A stretch of 64,000 bases of DNA from Tretioscincus oriximinensis. Its lineage: Eukaryota > Chordata > Lepidosauria > Squamata > Gymnophthalmidae. The notes beneath the pieces are model-generated. The model had not been told where the DNA came from and made no database searches. It saw nothing but the letters and a program-made list of their open reading frames with translations. Numbering within the stretch: the first letter of the stretch is position 1; the number at the start of each line of letters is the position of its first letter. The stretch covers positions 1,113,241 through 1,177,240 of the forward strand of contig JAJVDF010000248.1 of the NCBI GenBank assembly GCA_022410635.1, written 5' to 3'. Below are positions 11,930 to 51,620 of the stretch, in pieces. The position numbers and the translations under genes were made by a program.

Positions 11930-13700
11930 TGTAATTCATAAACAGATGGAAGAATTAGATATAAAGAAAAGTCTATTCTTGCCACATAGAATGTGGAGAA
12001 CGGAGATTGTAAAATGTTTAGGCAGATTAAAGGAGAGGTAAGAATTCAGTAGATGAGAACTGAGGAAAGACATGATTATAAGGGAAGAACAAGAGGAAGT
12101 GAGGAATATAGATAAAAGGAAAACTAGCCACAAGGTGATAGAACTAATAGATTACTAGAAGGACAAGCAAGTTTTATTACAGTACCAAAAGTGACTTGGT
12201 AAAAGTGAATTCATGTGTTTTAACATTAATTGCTTAATTTTAATCTAAAATTCAGCCAGAAAACAAGTACTGAAGAAAAGTACAGAGAAATGCATTAAAT
12301 CCACTTTATCCATGCTCAGTCATAAATTCTACACTAGAAAAAAATGCTTATTCTTCACTGAAATGAAATGCAATTTTCAGATGGATTACTAATTTTCAAC
12401 AGAATTTAAATATGCTGCGGGTTTTATGCTGGCTCTTAAAGATTTGAGAACAAGCAATTAATTAAAACAAGGAAAAGAAGCGATGTGGCAACACTGAATG
12501 ACAGCCTATTCCTTGATGAGATCATAGGGCAGTCTTATTAGTGTTGGCTAGGGCTAAGAGGAACTGTAGTTATTTATAGGACATTATGTGGCCACAGCCA
12601 CGAAGGAACTGCATTGTACTATCAAAATTCATTTGAGTGAACCACAAACGAAGTACAATGTAATTCACATGCACCCTTCTAAATTTTAAAAGGTTTTTTT
12701 AAGACCACAAATGCTGTTAGGTAGGTCTTTCCTAGGCAAAAACAAACAAACAAAAAAGGAATGCCATTTATTTTTATAAGGGAATCCAGCTATACCAGTT
12801 ACTTTTAAATTTCTCACATAGACGTTTTTTCACAGTGACAGGCTCAAATGCCTATGATCTATGTCACAAATATACTCTACTTAGCCAGAACAAAACACAC
12901 GATACACCATTACGAGAGAGAATCATATACTTATAGCAATTATGAGTTTGGGGTTTTCAATGTAAAATTTCCCAATGGAGAAGAGATATCTTCCTTTTTA
13001 AAACTGAACAGATTATGCCTAGAGTAAGAAAAGAAAATTTAGGGGAGGAGGTGAAGCCCATCTCTCCTGGCAGCAAACATATATTTGTCCCTTGTCCATC
13101 AGATAAATGAAGAGACAAAGCCCTTAATACATGCCAAAGTCACACTAACACTTGCCATCCAGAATTAATCCACCATATGTTATGACTTATTACTCTCCTA
13201 ATTTAATTGTAAAAGCTACAACACAGCTTGTCTGCATTCAGCAGGAATGTGAAATACTTTGTATCTCCATTAAATAAAAGGCTGCTCAAATTAATTAAGC
13301 AGGAAAGTTCAACAGTCAAATCTTGCACTGTCTCAATCAATATTATTTGCTCACTTTTCTTGCTTTTCCAAAGCCATTCCCATTAGACGGTGTCAAATTA
13401 AGGCCTTAAATGACAGGTTTTTGCAGTTACTCGGTCATAGCATATGAGTTCAGAGTCCTTTCAGCTTTGTAACAGATGTGTCTAAATACTAGAAACTATT
13501 ATTCTGTGGTTTAATAGGCAGATACTAGCAAAAATAAAATAAAATTAAAATTGTTCTGTTATTATGCAAGCTATAAAAAAATCTACAAAATTTATCTACT
13601 ACATCAAATCTCTGTACACTTCATCTTTCTGCAACGTTATGATGTAGCAATAAGGCATCACTATACAAGTATTTAAGGGTTTTTAAACCGGTGCCGGATC
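11930..13700. other. PRKD3 3' flank / probable 3' UTR zone
   Basis: AT-rich DNA immediately 3' of the PRKD3 stop codon on the minus strand. No repeats or ORFs of note. Part of it is expected to be PRKD3 3' UTR; the true cleavage site cannot be read from sequence alone. Confidence 0.45.
12767..12772 (-). terminator. Candidate PRKD3 polyadenylation signal (AATAAA on minus strand)
   Basis: TTTATT on the + strand is AATAAA on the PRKD3 strand, about 1.1 kb after the stop. It is one of several possible signals; weaker ATTAAA variants lie nearer the stop. Choice is uncertain. Confidence 0.25.
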
Positions 13701-13875
13701 ATCTTCTTAGACATAGAATTAATAGATGGAGTGATTTTTTTTAATCCAGGTCATCTAGTCTATCCACAGACTGAAGCAGGATCCTTCACTGCTTTGTTAA
13801 CTGAATCCCCTGAGGAGTTTGCCTCATCAAAGTATCAGAACTGGTTTAATTTAAGTGCCTTTCCCTGGAAACCAA

Positions 13876-40972
<27,097 letters not shown>

Positions 40973-41194
40973 CTAGAAAAAAAGATTCTGAATTAGAATA
41001 TGCTAGAATTTGCTAATGCCAAATTTATGGCATATAGTATTTGTCGATTACTGTAACAGATCATCCAAGTTCAATTTTTCTTTAGAATCTACTTATATGA
41101 TCATAGTGATATCTCATGTAACAGTCCTTTATAGTACTGNTTTGCTCTCACATGGTTGGCAAGATGTGACTACCTCCATTGAATGTACCGGTAT

Positions 41195-41480
41195 TTGTGG
41201 NAAGGGGGTCCCGGAACNCCTTAAAGACTAACAATAAAAGGGTAGGCAGCACTGAAGACAAATATACTTCTGATGCTGTGGATTGAATAGCAGCCTAGGA
41301 AAATATATTTATAGCAAGCTGGAAGTCTGAATAGCCATAACAATTCAAATGTGTGTGAAGGTGATGAGCTGAGTACAGTAAATAATGACAGCTGTTAAGA
41401 TTTCCTGGGGGAAGAGAATATATAATAACTAAGTGTGTTGCTAGAAATCCTGTATCCAAACTCACACAGCTACTTCTCTG
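41195..41480. mobile_element. Possible Penelope-like or SINE fragment
   Basis: Starts near CCTTAAAGACTAACAATAAA and ends CACAGCTACTTCTCTGAA. The end resembles the tail shared by the Penelope-like copies in this window. No target duplication found. Confidence 0.3.
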
Positions 41481-42595
41481 AATTCATTTAATAACAGAAT
41501 ATTGCAATGTCATGATTTTGTCTTCATAGTGCCACTGATTTCTATTGGTGTACTGAGTTTCTGCATTTTTTTGAGAATGGCAATACACAAATAAAAATGA
41601 AAATATAGTAGCAAACTANGTTCTTCTGCTAGCTACATTTAAAGCAGGGGTCTAAAATTTGGTTTCTCTGTCTGAAGTATAATTAATGTTACACTGGTCA
41701 TATAGATGTTTGCTATATTTATAAGGCCAAAAAATAAACATTTACCATTGTTCCTTTGTAGAAAGGAATCATAGCAACATATGTTGTGAACTATGGGAAA
41801 TTCTGATTACAGAACTTAAGAACTGATGNAATGAAAGATGTATACATAGAGATATTAATCAAATATGTTGCTAAGCTATTATTCAAAAGCCAATCCTGAT
41901 ACTGCACTTTCATATTTATGAAGAACAGACCCTAATACACAATCAAATGTATGAATCTATGATAAAAATGTATCATTGCATATTAAAAATTTAGACAATT
42001 TCTGAAGTTTTGTCNGATTCATGACCTCATAGCACATCAGACCCATCTATCCTCTATCTCCCAAACTTTGCCCAACCTCATGATCATTTCTTCTATGACA
42101 CTATCTTATCTGTCCATCTTATTATTATTTTTAACTGTCCTAGGTTAACTGTTTTTAATGTGATCTGCCTCAGTATAGAACATAATATAAATAAATCTTA
42201 TCCTCAGTCATTCCCTCCTCTATTTGCATTTAATTTTTCCCAATATCAGAGCTTTTATTGTGAGTTCTGTCTTCCCATCAAATGCCCAAACATTTAAATT
42301 TTAGCATCAGTATTTATCCTTCAAGTGAGCAGCCCCAACTGTTTTCTTTCAATATTGACTGACATGTCTTGCNGTCCAAGAAATTCTCAAAAGACATGGT
42401 TTACAGAATCTATAATTCCAGAGAATTCATGTTCTGGAAAAAATATTAACCAATAGTGTTAATTAGTTTTGCTCAGGAAAATTAGAAGCAAAGATTTTAC
42501 ATCTTTTCTTCAAACTTCAAGTAAATGTTATTGTCAAATTTATTCTAACAAGAACATTGGGATTTAGCTTCTGATTAAAAATTACTGTGGTGGTC

Positions 42596-43065
42596 TCACC
42601 ATTTTTGGATTTTCCCTCACTCCTGCTCAGGCTAATCAAGCTCAGCAGGGAAATGCAGGGAATACAAGCTTACAAGAAAAATGCAGAGAATAAGGATTAC
42701 TGCAATGCATGCACTGAAAATATGGCAAATACAGCTAGGACAGAAGAATGGTGGAGACAGGTATTCTACCTTTAACCTCTGAACTCTTATATGCCCCTCA
42801 CCTTTCTCACACTATTATAGAGGGTCATATTCACCATTTTTGGATTTTCCCTCACTCCTGCTCAGGCTAATCAAGCTCAGCAGGGAAATGCAGGGAATAC
42901 AAGCTTACAAGAAAAATGCAGAGAATAAGGATTACTGCAATGCATGCACTGAAAATATGGCAAATACAGCTAGGACAGAAGAATGGTGGAGACAGGTATT
43001 CTACCTTTAACCTCTGAACTCTTATATGCCCCTCACCTTTCTCACACTATTATAGAGGGTCATAT
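42596..43065. repeat. Exact tandem duplication, 2 x 235 bp
   Basis: 42596-42830 and 42831-43065 read the same throughout, starting TCACCATTTTTGGATTTTCC and ending AGAGGGTCATAT. I found no differences. The unit has no recognisable gene or transposon. Identity this complete means a very recent duplication or an assembly artefact. Confidence 0.9.
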
Positions 43066-43717
43066 TTGCAAAGCATTGGTCCTCCCTTGCCCTATAAACT
43101 ATCATACAAGCCTGTTCATTCACACATATCTGGAAATCTGGCAGTCCCACAATACAAGAAACTCACAAGACCTCCAAGGCATACTTGGTTAGATCAATTT
43201 TCAGAATCCCTTATGAAAAGTACTTCTGTCTAATTGGATCAAGAGAAATAGAAACTTTCATGCTTCTTTAATTGTAACAATTGTCAGAGACCATTAAAAG
43301 TACCATATACTGTATTTGGAAACTCTCCGAGGGAGAATCCAGCGATAGCATTTAAGCTGTATTAAAAAATATATACCTGCAGCTAAAAATATACATAAAC
43401 ATAGCTAACAGTTGCAACTCAATAAAGGATGAGAGATGAAAAACAAAATTAAAAGCACAGCCATACCATTGAAAAGGAATAACCCTATGGTAAATATGCA
43501 AGTACATAACCTACTGTAAAACGGCTCCAAATAAATTCCCCACAATTTAACATATGTACCTAAATATACTGCCTAACGTCCAAATGAGTCTCAATGTCCA
43601 AATGTAACTATAGATGTAAGTACGGTATCTTCTTATAAGCTGGTCCCTTGTTCCCTTTGATCTTTTTGATGACTGTTGAACCATTAGTGAATGCCATTAG
43701 AAATAACAATATTCAAG

Positions 43718-43809
43718 AAGTAGACGTGTCTACAAAATCTTATGCCACCCACTTATCTCCCGTTAGTCTCTAAGTGCTACTAGTCCCTTTGCTGGATTTT
43801 CTACTGGAC
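43718..43809 (+). mobile_element. Short Penelope-tail insertion with 14-bp target duplication
   Basis: About 92 bases of the shared tail (AAGTAGACGTGTCTAC through TTTGCTGGATTTTCTACTGG). TAACAATATTCAAG occurs at 43704-43717 and 43810-43823 directly on each side, a 14-base duplication. Single arm, not palindromic. Confidence 0.8.
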
Positions 43810-45444
43810 TAACAATATTCAAGGATATAATGTAGGTAACATGAGGTTATGNGAATGGAAACCTAATCATCCAACTAGCAACAATGTTGCCCTGATGAAA
43901 GGCAGCAAAGGGGAAGGGGAGATGTTGAGTAGCCTTACCAATAGCAATAGGATTGGTCAACAGAACACGTGTCCATGCCCACAACAAACTGGGTTTTCCT
44001 GTAGTGGAGACAGTTACTCCAAAATCTTGTCTCCCCTGTGTGGCTGGAAAAACCCGTTTGGAACCATGTTTAAAAAACCCTTAGTTTCATATGGGGCAAC
44101 TCTGGTTACTCTCTCCATTTTTGAAAACAAACCTTTTTCCTCCAGTGAGAATACAGCGTCTAAGAGCTTTTGTTGTCTGTATTTTTCTTCATGAAACTTT
44201 GTAACAAGTAGTAACTCCTATGAAACTTTCCACACTATTCATATTTTATGATCTCATTATTTATAATTATGAAATAAAATAAGGGATAGCAGGAATATTT
44301 CTCTGGTTTATTTTTTTTACTTAAAAGGATCAAGAGCTCTTAATCAGTTCAATAGCTGAACAAAAGTATTCATGAAATTTTACCACTTGACTTCTGGAAC
44401 TTATTTCTCTTGGTTTCAGTGCATTTCACTATTTGAATGGAGCACTTCTATTTATTATTTCATTTAAGTAAGAGTGACCTCATCTGCACTTTTGTTAGCC
44501 TTAACAAGTATGCATATTTTGGCTCAGAAAATGCTTTGCTTCAGCACCAATTCACCACAGCTGCCTTAAGCAAACTAGGAAAGAAGACTCAGAACAGAAC
44601 ATGTATAAAGATATTCATTGAACAATGTCAAAAATAATTGCTGCCAGCCATCTACAAGTTTACAAAAGCATTTTGGTGGTGGTGGTTACCATCCAGTCTT
44701 GATCAACTTCTGGTTGATTTCACGGATGCCTCCCATGGGAATTTCTATGCAGTTTTCTTGCCAGAAACCTTCTGCTTTCCAAGCAGTTTGATCTACAACT
44801 AAAATATTTCCATCTCTGAGTCACTTTAGTATAGAATAAGAGTGTTCTGGAGTTCTGTATGTCCTTTAAATTTGTCCTAGACCAGAACAAAATTGATCAT
44901 CATTAAGCTAGAAGATACCATGAAAGTCTTCAGAATGTTTTAAAAATAAAAATAAATCTGTTCTCTTACAGAGATGTAAAATTCCATCCTTTCTTTCTCC
45001 TCAGTCCACCCAAGTTCTTTATAGTCCTTCTATTATCAATTTTTGGCTTCTCCAAACCCTACCTATTCTTTCTAATTTTCCACCATCCATATCTGACCTC
45101 CTTGAAAATCGCCTGCAGTGTGACAGTGTGACTTAATTTGGTCAATGGGGATTTATGTATTTAGCACACTGGGTGATATGAAACTTCCGTTGCACTTTAC
45201 CATTCCATAAGAGGGCCTTCGAAACCTTTTAATTCATCACATCCTTTTGAATTGCTCTTACTTTCAGGGCAGTCATCAATTATCATATTTTTTTGTACAA
45301 TAAGAAACACCTGATGCACCTGATCATTACTGCAATGATAAGATCTGGCCAAGGGTGGAAGCAAATTCAATGGCAGTCAATGAATATAGAAATCTAGGCT
45401 GGTAGATTTCAAGCTACATTTGCTCCATAAGACGAACAGGCATT

Positions 45445-45468
45445 CCCCCCCACACACACACACACACT
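45445..45468. repeat. C-run and (CA)n microsatellite
   Basis: A short C run followed by about nine CA units. Confidence 0.85.
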
Positions 45469-47689
45469 TTGGGGGAGTGGAAGAGAGAGTCTAATAGTCC
45501 AGGTACTTATTTCTTCCATATTGTAGCAAATTGCTAGTCATTCAGATTTCTTCTGTACAAANTGCTAGTCATTTATCGAACAAGTTTATTCACATGTAAA
45601 ATTGTTAAGTCTTTCTTGTAGCCATTAAAATCACAAACTTATTATAGCAGACCATGGTCAAGGAAAGGAAAATTAAATGTAAATACTATATCAAGAAGAA
45701 NATATGTCCGTCTGAAATATCTTATTAACTTTTACATTACTTTTGATTTGCTGCTTGACAATTTACATTTTATTGTTTGTTATTTTATTTACTGTTTCTT
45801 GTTAAATAAACTTTCACTACTATCCTCCAAAGAAGAATAGACAGAGGGCCCAGAACATATTTCACTTCTTGTGGATAAAATGTTTGGAATTTCCTAACAT
45901 TCTATCAAAAATGCTGGCTTATCCTACAAAACACTTGGACTGTTCCGAGCATTTCTGATTTCTTCTACCACAGAAAAAAACCCAAAAACTGTTTCATTCT
46001 ACAATCCTACACAAACTGCAATATGAAAACCATAGGTTATACTGTATTATTACCAGATTTCAAAATCATCATTCTACAAAAAATAATTTAAAAAATATAG
46101 ANACAAAAATGTAGAAGTGGGGAAATTCCTCTTTAACATATAAAGTCCTACAGCTCAAAATACAGAATAACTCATCATTCATAAACAGAAAAAAGAAGAA
46201 ACAATAAAACGGATTGGGCAAATGATTTCTCAACTCCTAAATGCTTGAAAGATAAGTCATATTTTTCTCTGATCTCTAGAGGACCATCAGATTAGCCCTA
46301 AATAGTTTTCTCTGGGGGAAAAACTTCCACAAATGGAAAACTATTACTGAAAAGGCATTATCCATAGACCCCCATACCTTTAACATGATACAGATAATAA
46401 AAAGGGGAAGGTCTTATATAGGGTTATCAAATGTCAGTAGTGAAAATGACATTTTTATATTTTGATATCCTTACCCATATTTCTGGAATGCAAGGTATTT
46501 GATGAATGTTCTTTGAAAAGGAACTGTAACTCACATGAGTCTGTTTCTTTTAAAAATTTCAGTCCTGTTTTCGTCCTATTTTTAAAACACTGTTTGGAAT
46601 TCCAATCTAGTAACCCTATAATCGAATATAACTGGGCCATCAAGTTAATCTGTCAGAAGAAAAAAAAATTCCAAACAACTGAATCAATCTTACGTTACAC
46701 AAACAAGATTGGACTGAGGAGTCCTTCAGCTGCAAGTACCAACACCCAAGAANTTGATGAATTTGCCCTGCATAACTTTTATGTTTAAAAGCAGGGAAAG
46801 GGGGAGGGATTATAAAATTTAAATGGCAAAAATTAAGACATTATATAGAGGGACAGAGAGATGGTTATAAATATTGGATACACTTAAGTGTAAGCATGTG
46901 ATTGGAGAGGGGAAGGAGTTGTATGTTGATAGCTTGCCTTAAGCCACTGTAATGATTTGTGAAATTGTTTTATGCATGAAAAATTGCTGTAAATTAAAAA
47001 TGAAAAAGTAGGAAAATGGGCAAAAAGGTCAGAATTTATTCCCAATAAACTAAAACCTGAGTCACTGAAAAAAGACAAATTATTTTTTTAAATACAAAAA
47101 TACAATAATATTTTCACAACTCTATATTCCTGAAATTCATGCTTCACATCCTACTTTAACAAACACAAAAACATCAAACNGCACACAGTTTATTTTGGAC
47201 TGTACTTTTAATAAAGCCAGTATTTTTATTCTCACCATCACTATTATACAAGAAGTTGTTAAGTTTGTGCCTCAAACTATTGGTTAGAGATTAAAAAATC
47301 TCCAAAAATATGTTATGCCTTGTACTATATGGTAGTTCCATGTTTCAAATAAATTTAGCTAAAAGCAATTTAGCATTCATTTTGAAATATAACATTTCCG
47401 ACTTACAGTGTAACATGAAATCTCTCAGTGAGCATGNCTTAATTTGCAAATTACAACAATGAATCTCTTAACACATTTCCATGATTTCTATATTGCCATC
47501 AAAACAGAGTTCTGGGGTGAAGCTATTTTTTCCTGGTCCAACAGTTATTTCTGCACTTATGTTTGAAAAGAAAATGATTCAACCCACTTTTTTCAGCCCA
47601 AAGGGACTAAACGTCATTTGCACAACCTTCAAGTGGAGGGAGAGCTCTTCAAGAGAGCTCCGTGATTAGCGAACCCCCGTTAGCCCACA

Positions 47690-47780
47690 CTCAGCCAGCT
47701 GGATTTATGTAGCGGTAGAATCCAACTGGGAGATTGCNAGACAAGTCCAATACTCTAACCACAAGATCAGACTTATGCCT
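47690..47780 (-). mobile_element. SINE tRNA-like head fragment, minus strand
   Basis: On the minus strand: GATCTTGTGGTTAGAGTATT then CAGTTGGATTCTACC, an A-box and B-box arrangement seen at the head of Sauria-type SINEs. The body is missing. Confidence 0.5.
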
Positions 47781-48084
47781 TTCTCTGATTTTCTCAGATA
47801 AAGAGAAATGTTGCCAAAACACATGTAGACAATATTTCCCAAAGAAGGAACACTGTAAGTGCACTAATGTGCAAATGGAACCATCTTCCTAAAGGGATCA
47901 AGTTCTTCTGGTACAAACAACTAAACAAAATATAACACTGAAGAATAAAGTTAGGAATCCAAGTGTTCTCTAAGTTGCCTAGTACTACAATGGACTTTTC
48001 AGAGGATCGGCTAAAAACACATTTCAACCTTTCTAGAGTTTTTTTGGGCGTCTGCCATTGAAACCAGCACACTAACTGGGTTGA

Positions 48085-48575
48085 ATATGTGAATTATGAC
48101 AAGTGGCCACCAATTCAAACAATGTTAATCAAACAGTGTTTGGGAGGATATGTCAAAAGCAAAAGAAAAGCTAAAGATACTATAAGTCTCCTACTGGATG
48201 AAAATGGTAAATTGATAAAAAATGATAAAAAATTTAAACTGGAACAAGTTCAAAGGAAATCTACCCTGATGGTNAATGATCTGCAAACCATGTCCTCTGA
48301 GAAATAGTTAAAATATCTAGGAATGTTTAGCCTGCAAAAGAGAAGACCGAGAGGAGACTTGACAGCTGTCTACAAATATCTATAGGACTGTCACAGTGCA
48401 GAGGGAACATGCTGAATTTCATTTGTATAAAAAAGGATTAGAAACAATGAAATGAAACTGCAAGCGAATAACCATAGAGCACAAATGAGTAAGAACTTTT
48501 TGACAGTCATCTGAAATGATTTAGTGGATCTTGCATCAAGCAGATGTTTGGACCACACGAATACAGGTCCCTTCC
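48085..48575 (+). mobile_element. CR1 LINE 3' fragment
   Basis: Starts with ORF2-like text (GGYVKSKRKAKDTISLLLDE then NGKLIKNDKKFK, matching the usual LLDENGxLxTND stretch of CR1). It continues into non-coding GGAATGTTTAGCCTGCAAAA and GACCGAGAGGAGACTTGACA, typical of CR1 3' regions. Decayed. Confidence 0.65.
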
Positions 48576-50300
48576 AAATCTATAATACTATATATTCAGA
48601 ATAATATAATTTTGGCTACAATACATCAAAAATAATATCATGCAAATACTTGAGGTTCTGTCAGTTCTAGTGGATGTGGTTCATATCAAAGTTAATCTTT
48701 ATTTCATGAATCACCCAATCACTGTTCGACTTGAGCATCTGGCCACAGACAGCCACAGGCAGAACCTTCTTTGGGCACCGTGACTGAAATAGGTTAATCT
48801 TCATGGTTTTGCAGCTTGCAGAAAGGAGAAGCACAGAAAAAAATAATTAAGGCAGCAGGGAAAGGTCATGTCAAAACTCAGGCAAAGGTCATAGCAAAAC
48901 TCAGGCTCTAGCTGCCCCTATAAATAAGGAATTAATATCAGAGAAAAGAAATAGAGACTGTGGCATAAGAGGAAAATCAAGCTTGGTCAAACCAGTTCAA
49001 TGAACTCCTCAAGGTCTCAAACCATTGTATAAACCCAGTTCAGCTCTTTTCCTAGAACAAGTGAGCAAATCTTGCTATTATCAGGGATGATAATAGTAAA
49101 TAAACTCTTATTTATTAGAGTTTACAAAACAATAGAATATAATGAATAATAAGAAACAAAAAATACACCATTCTTTGCAAAGCCTACCAACTAGAAAATA
49201 AAATACAATAGTCTTCAACCTGGAATATGTGGCAAGAAGAAAATTCTTCTGTAAGAGCCACTTTTGATTACAGAAATTGAACATAGATTAGGCTTATATA
49301 ATTACATACTGATACCAACAACATCATTAAACACAGAAGATGAACACAGAAACTAGAACATTTCTCCTAACAGCTGGAATGCTAAGCACTGGCCATAATG
49401 GGGGTAGCTGACAGTGATTCAAGGCCTGCAATCTGAAATAGTACACACTATACAAGATCTAGGCCACAGTTGTTTTGTGATCTCAGCTCTTCAACTCTTT
49501 CTGCTTTCATTCACATCAGACTACATTTGCATTCCCTATGTTCAGTGTTTCTTCTTCCCGCCTCCAGTTTCTGGAATGCATCAGCAAGAGTTTTGCTCTT
49601 TGTTCATTTGTTGTAATTCCCACTGTAATCACCCACAGGTGTTTNCTTAGAGGAGTGGCTTTTCACTGGCCCTTCAGCTTTTAGAGGTTTCTTCCATTCA
49701 AACTCTCATTTGTAGCNGGAGAAAAGGTATAGTGGCTTGGAAGAAATGTTCCAAGTCATTAAAAGACTGATAATTTTATAGGACTTTTTTTTAAAGAAAA
49801 AAAGGGAATTACTTGTTTTTAGAAAATCTGTTTGCAGATAAGCATGTTAACACAACCAAACAGAGAAGAAAGCTGAACCAAACCATTTATAGAAATACAT
49901 TTTAAAGTTGTTTACAAAATCGTGACTATTATACCTAAGATTATCTGCAGTAACTGCAGTAACTGGGTAAGCTCTTCGAAATTTTGTTGTTAAAACTGAT
50001 TGCGAGATGTGAACATTACACAAAATAGTAAAAAATAAAAAGATACTAGTTTTGTTCTTTATTAAAAAACAAACACAACTTTAATTATATTCAATAAATA
50101 AAGAAGATTTTTTTNAAAAAAGGAAACTAAATAATTTAATATATTNTAAGGAAATTCACATCATAGCAAATACTAAAGGAATAATTTCGATAGTTTGACT
50201 AAAAATATCATAGATAGTAACCATAGCTAAAGGAACAAGCTAATCTTGAAAAAGAAGAGAATTTCAATAGTAATAAAAGTAAAACAAAATTATAATAGGA

Positions 50301-50915
50301 ATGAAGCCGGCAGGGGGAAGGGGGCTTCCCTGTATTTTGCACCAAGTGTCAGATGTATGGCTATCTGCCTGCTGGAGAGAAGTCATGTGGGGATGTTCGG
50401 TGCAAGGAGCCAACTGGTTCTCAGGGAACATGTTTTTTTCTTTTGAGGCCAAGGTAGCCGACCTGAAGAAGCAGACAGACAGAAATAAGCATCAGGATGA
50501 GACCTTCAGGGATGCAGCAGGAGCATCCCACTCCCGGGAGTGCAGCCCTCCAGATGCCTTGGAGAATGGGGGTCTCAGGCAGAGAGGACATGAGACTGAG
50601 GAAGAGAGACAGGTTCGCTTAGTGGGGACCCCTTCCCTGGAAGATGTGGCAATATCCTCTTGCATCGAGGACAATTGTCCATGNGTGATAGGAAGAGTGC
50701 TTCTTGTACAGGGTGATTTGATTGTTAGGGATATAGAGAGGAGGATGTGTGATGGGCGTGCTGACTGCATGGTAACATACCTCCTCGGTGCTAAAGCTGC
50801 AGACATCATGCTGCATCTAGATAGGACGATAGACAATGGATGGGTCTGTTTTACTTGGAAATTCCAGTACAAGGCTACATCACTACCAGTTCGCCCTTTT
50901 CCTATCTTTTCTGTA
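50301..50915 (+). mobile_element. CR1 LINE ORF1 fragment (esterase-like region)
   Basis: The open frame contains a heptad-like KVADLKKQTDRN stretch, an acidic/polar linker, then GRVLLVQGDLIVRDIERRMC and MVTYLLGAKAADIMLHLD. This matches the esterase-like (SGNH) part of CR1 ORF1, where GDS and CLPGA blocks are usual; here GDL replaces GDS. It breaks off where the MITE at 50918 begins. Confidence 0.6.
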
Positions 50916-50917
50916 TA

Positions 50918-51219
50918 CAGTGGTACCTCGGTTCTCGAACAGAATTCGTTCCGGGAGGACGGTCGAGAACCAAATTGTTCGAGAACTGAAGCAAGGCGCG
51001 CCGGGCTGAAAAAGCGCACACTGATGANGCAAGCAAGGCGCGCCTGGCCGAAAAAACGCATACTGATGACGCAAGCAAGGCGCACTGGGCCGAAAGAACG
51101 CCGAAGGAAGTTCGAGTTCCAAATATGTGTTCGGCTTCCAGGACAAAACTTTCTGGAATCGCCCGGTCGAACACCGATTTGGTCGACATTCAAGGCGTTC
51201 GAGAACCGAGATACCACTG
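50918..51219. mobile_element. 302-bp MITE with 23-bp inverted ends and TA duplication
   Basis: Left end CAGTGGTACCTCGGTTCTCG and right end CGAGAACCGAGATACCACTG are inverted copies with one mismatch over 23 bases, flanked by TA on each side. This fits a Tc1/mariner or pogo-type non-autonomous element. It contains about 2.5 GC-rich units of 42 bases (about 50993-51100) with GGCGCGCC sites. It extends the CR1 open frame into a 312-codon ORF that is not a gene. Confidence 0.8.
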
Positions 51220-51244
51220 TAGTTTGTAACGTGGGATAACTGTA

Positions 51245-51485
51245 TCCTACTGGTTTTCTTCTGTCCACCAGGTTTCAGTTATGCCAACAATATCAATGTT
51301 GTTGTCCTTCATTAAGCATTCCAACTCCCCTATTTTTGCTCNGAGGCTTCCAACATTTGCATATACACCTCTCTGGTTCATGTTCAGCCCAGATTGCTCA
51401 TTACAGCTTTCTATATGGAAACTACACTCTAGTTCCCCTTCCAATATTTTGTGAATAATTCTCTTTGCCAGTAATTGCATTTACA
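51245..51485 (-). mobile_element. CR1-like ORF2 endonuclease start, minus strand
   Basis: The minus strand reads GVYANVGSL, then IGELECLMKDNNIDIVGITE and TWWTEE. This is the first segment of a CR1-type apurinic endonuclease (YTNxRSM...ELE...ITETWW). It is opposite in orientation to the ORF1 fragment on the left, so these are separate insertions. Confidence 0.65.
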
Positions 51486-51524
51486 TTTAACCCAAAAAAA
51501 ATCCAATTGCATTTATGTATCTAC

Positions 51525-51620
51525 CAGGTTACTTATTTAAGAATTTGTATCCCNCCCTCCGCCAAAAAGACTCCAGAGCGGGTCATGTTAATCAGTTGAA
51601 AGATAAAAAATATAAAGCCT
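51525..51620 (-). repeat. Short LINE or SINE 3'-tail fragment
   Basis: GAATTTGTATCCCNCCCTCC on the + strand is the reverse of the GGCGGGATACAAAT-type tail shared by reptile SINEs and L2-like LINEs. Confidence 0.35.

Noticed and set aside
50301..51239. 312-codon + strand open frame, the longest in the window
   Set aside because: Its first two thirds are a CR1 ORF1 fragment and the rest runs through a MITE with inverted ends. It contains unknown bases and has no gene context.
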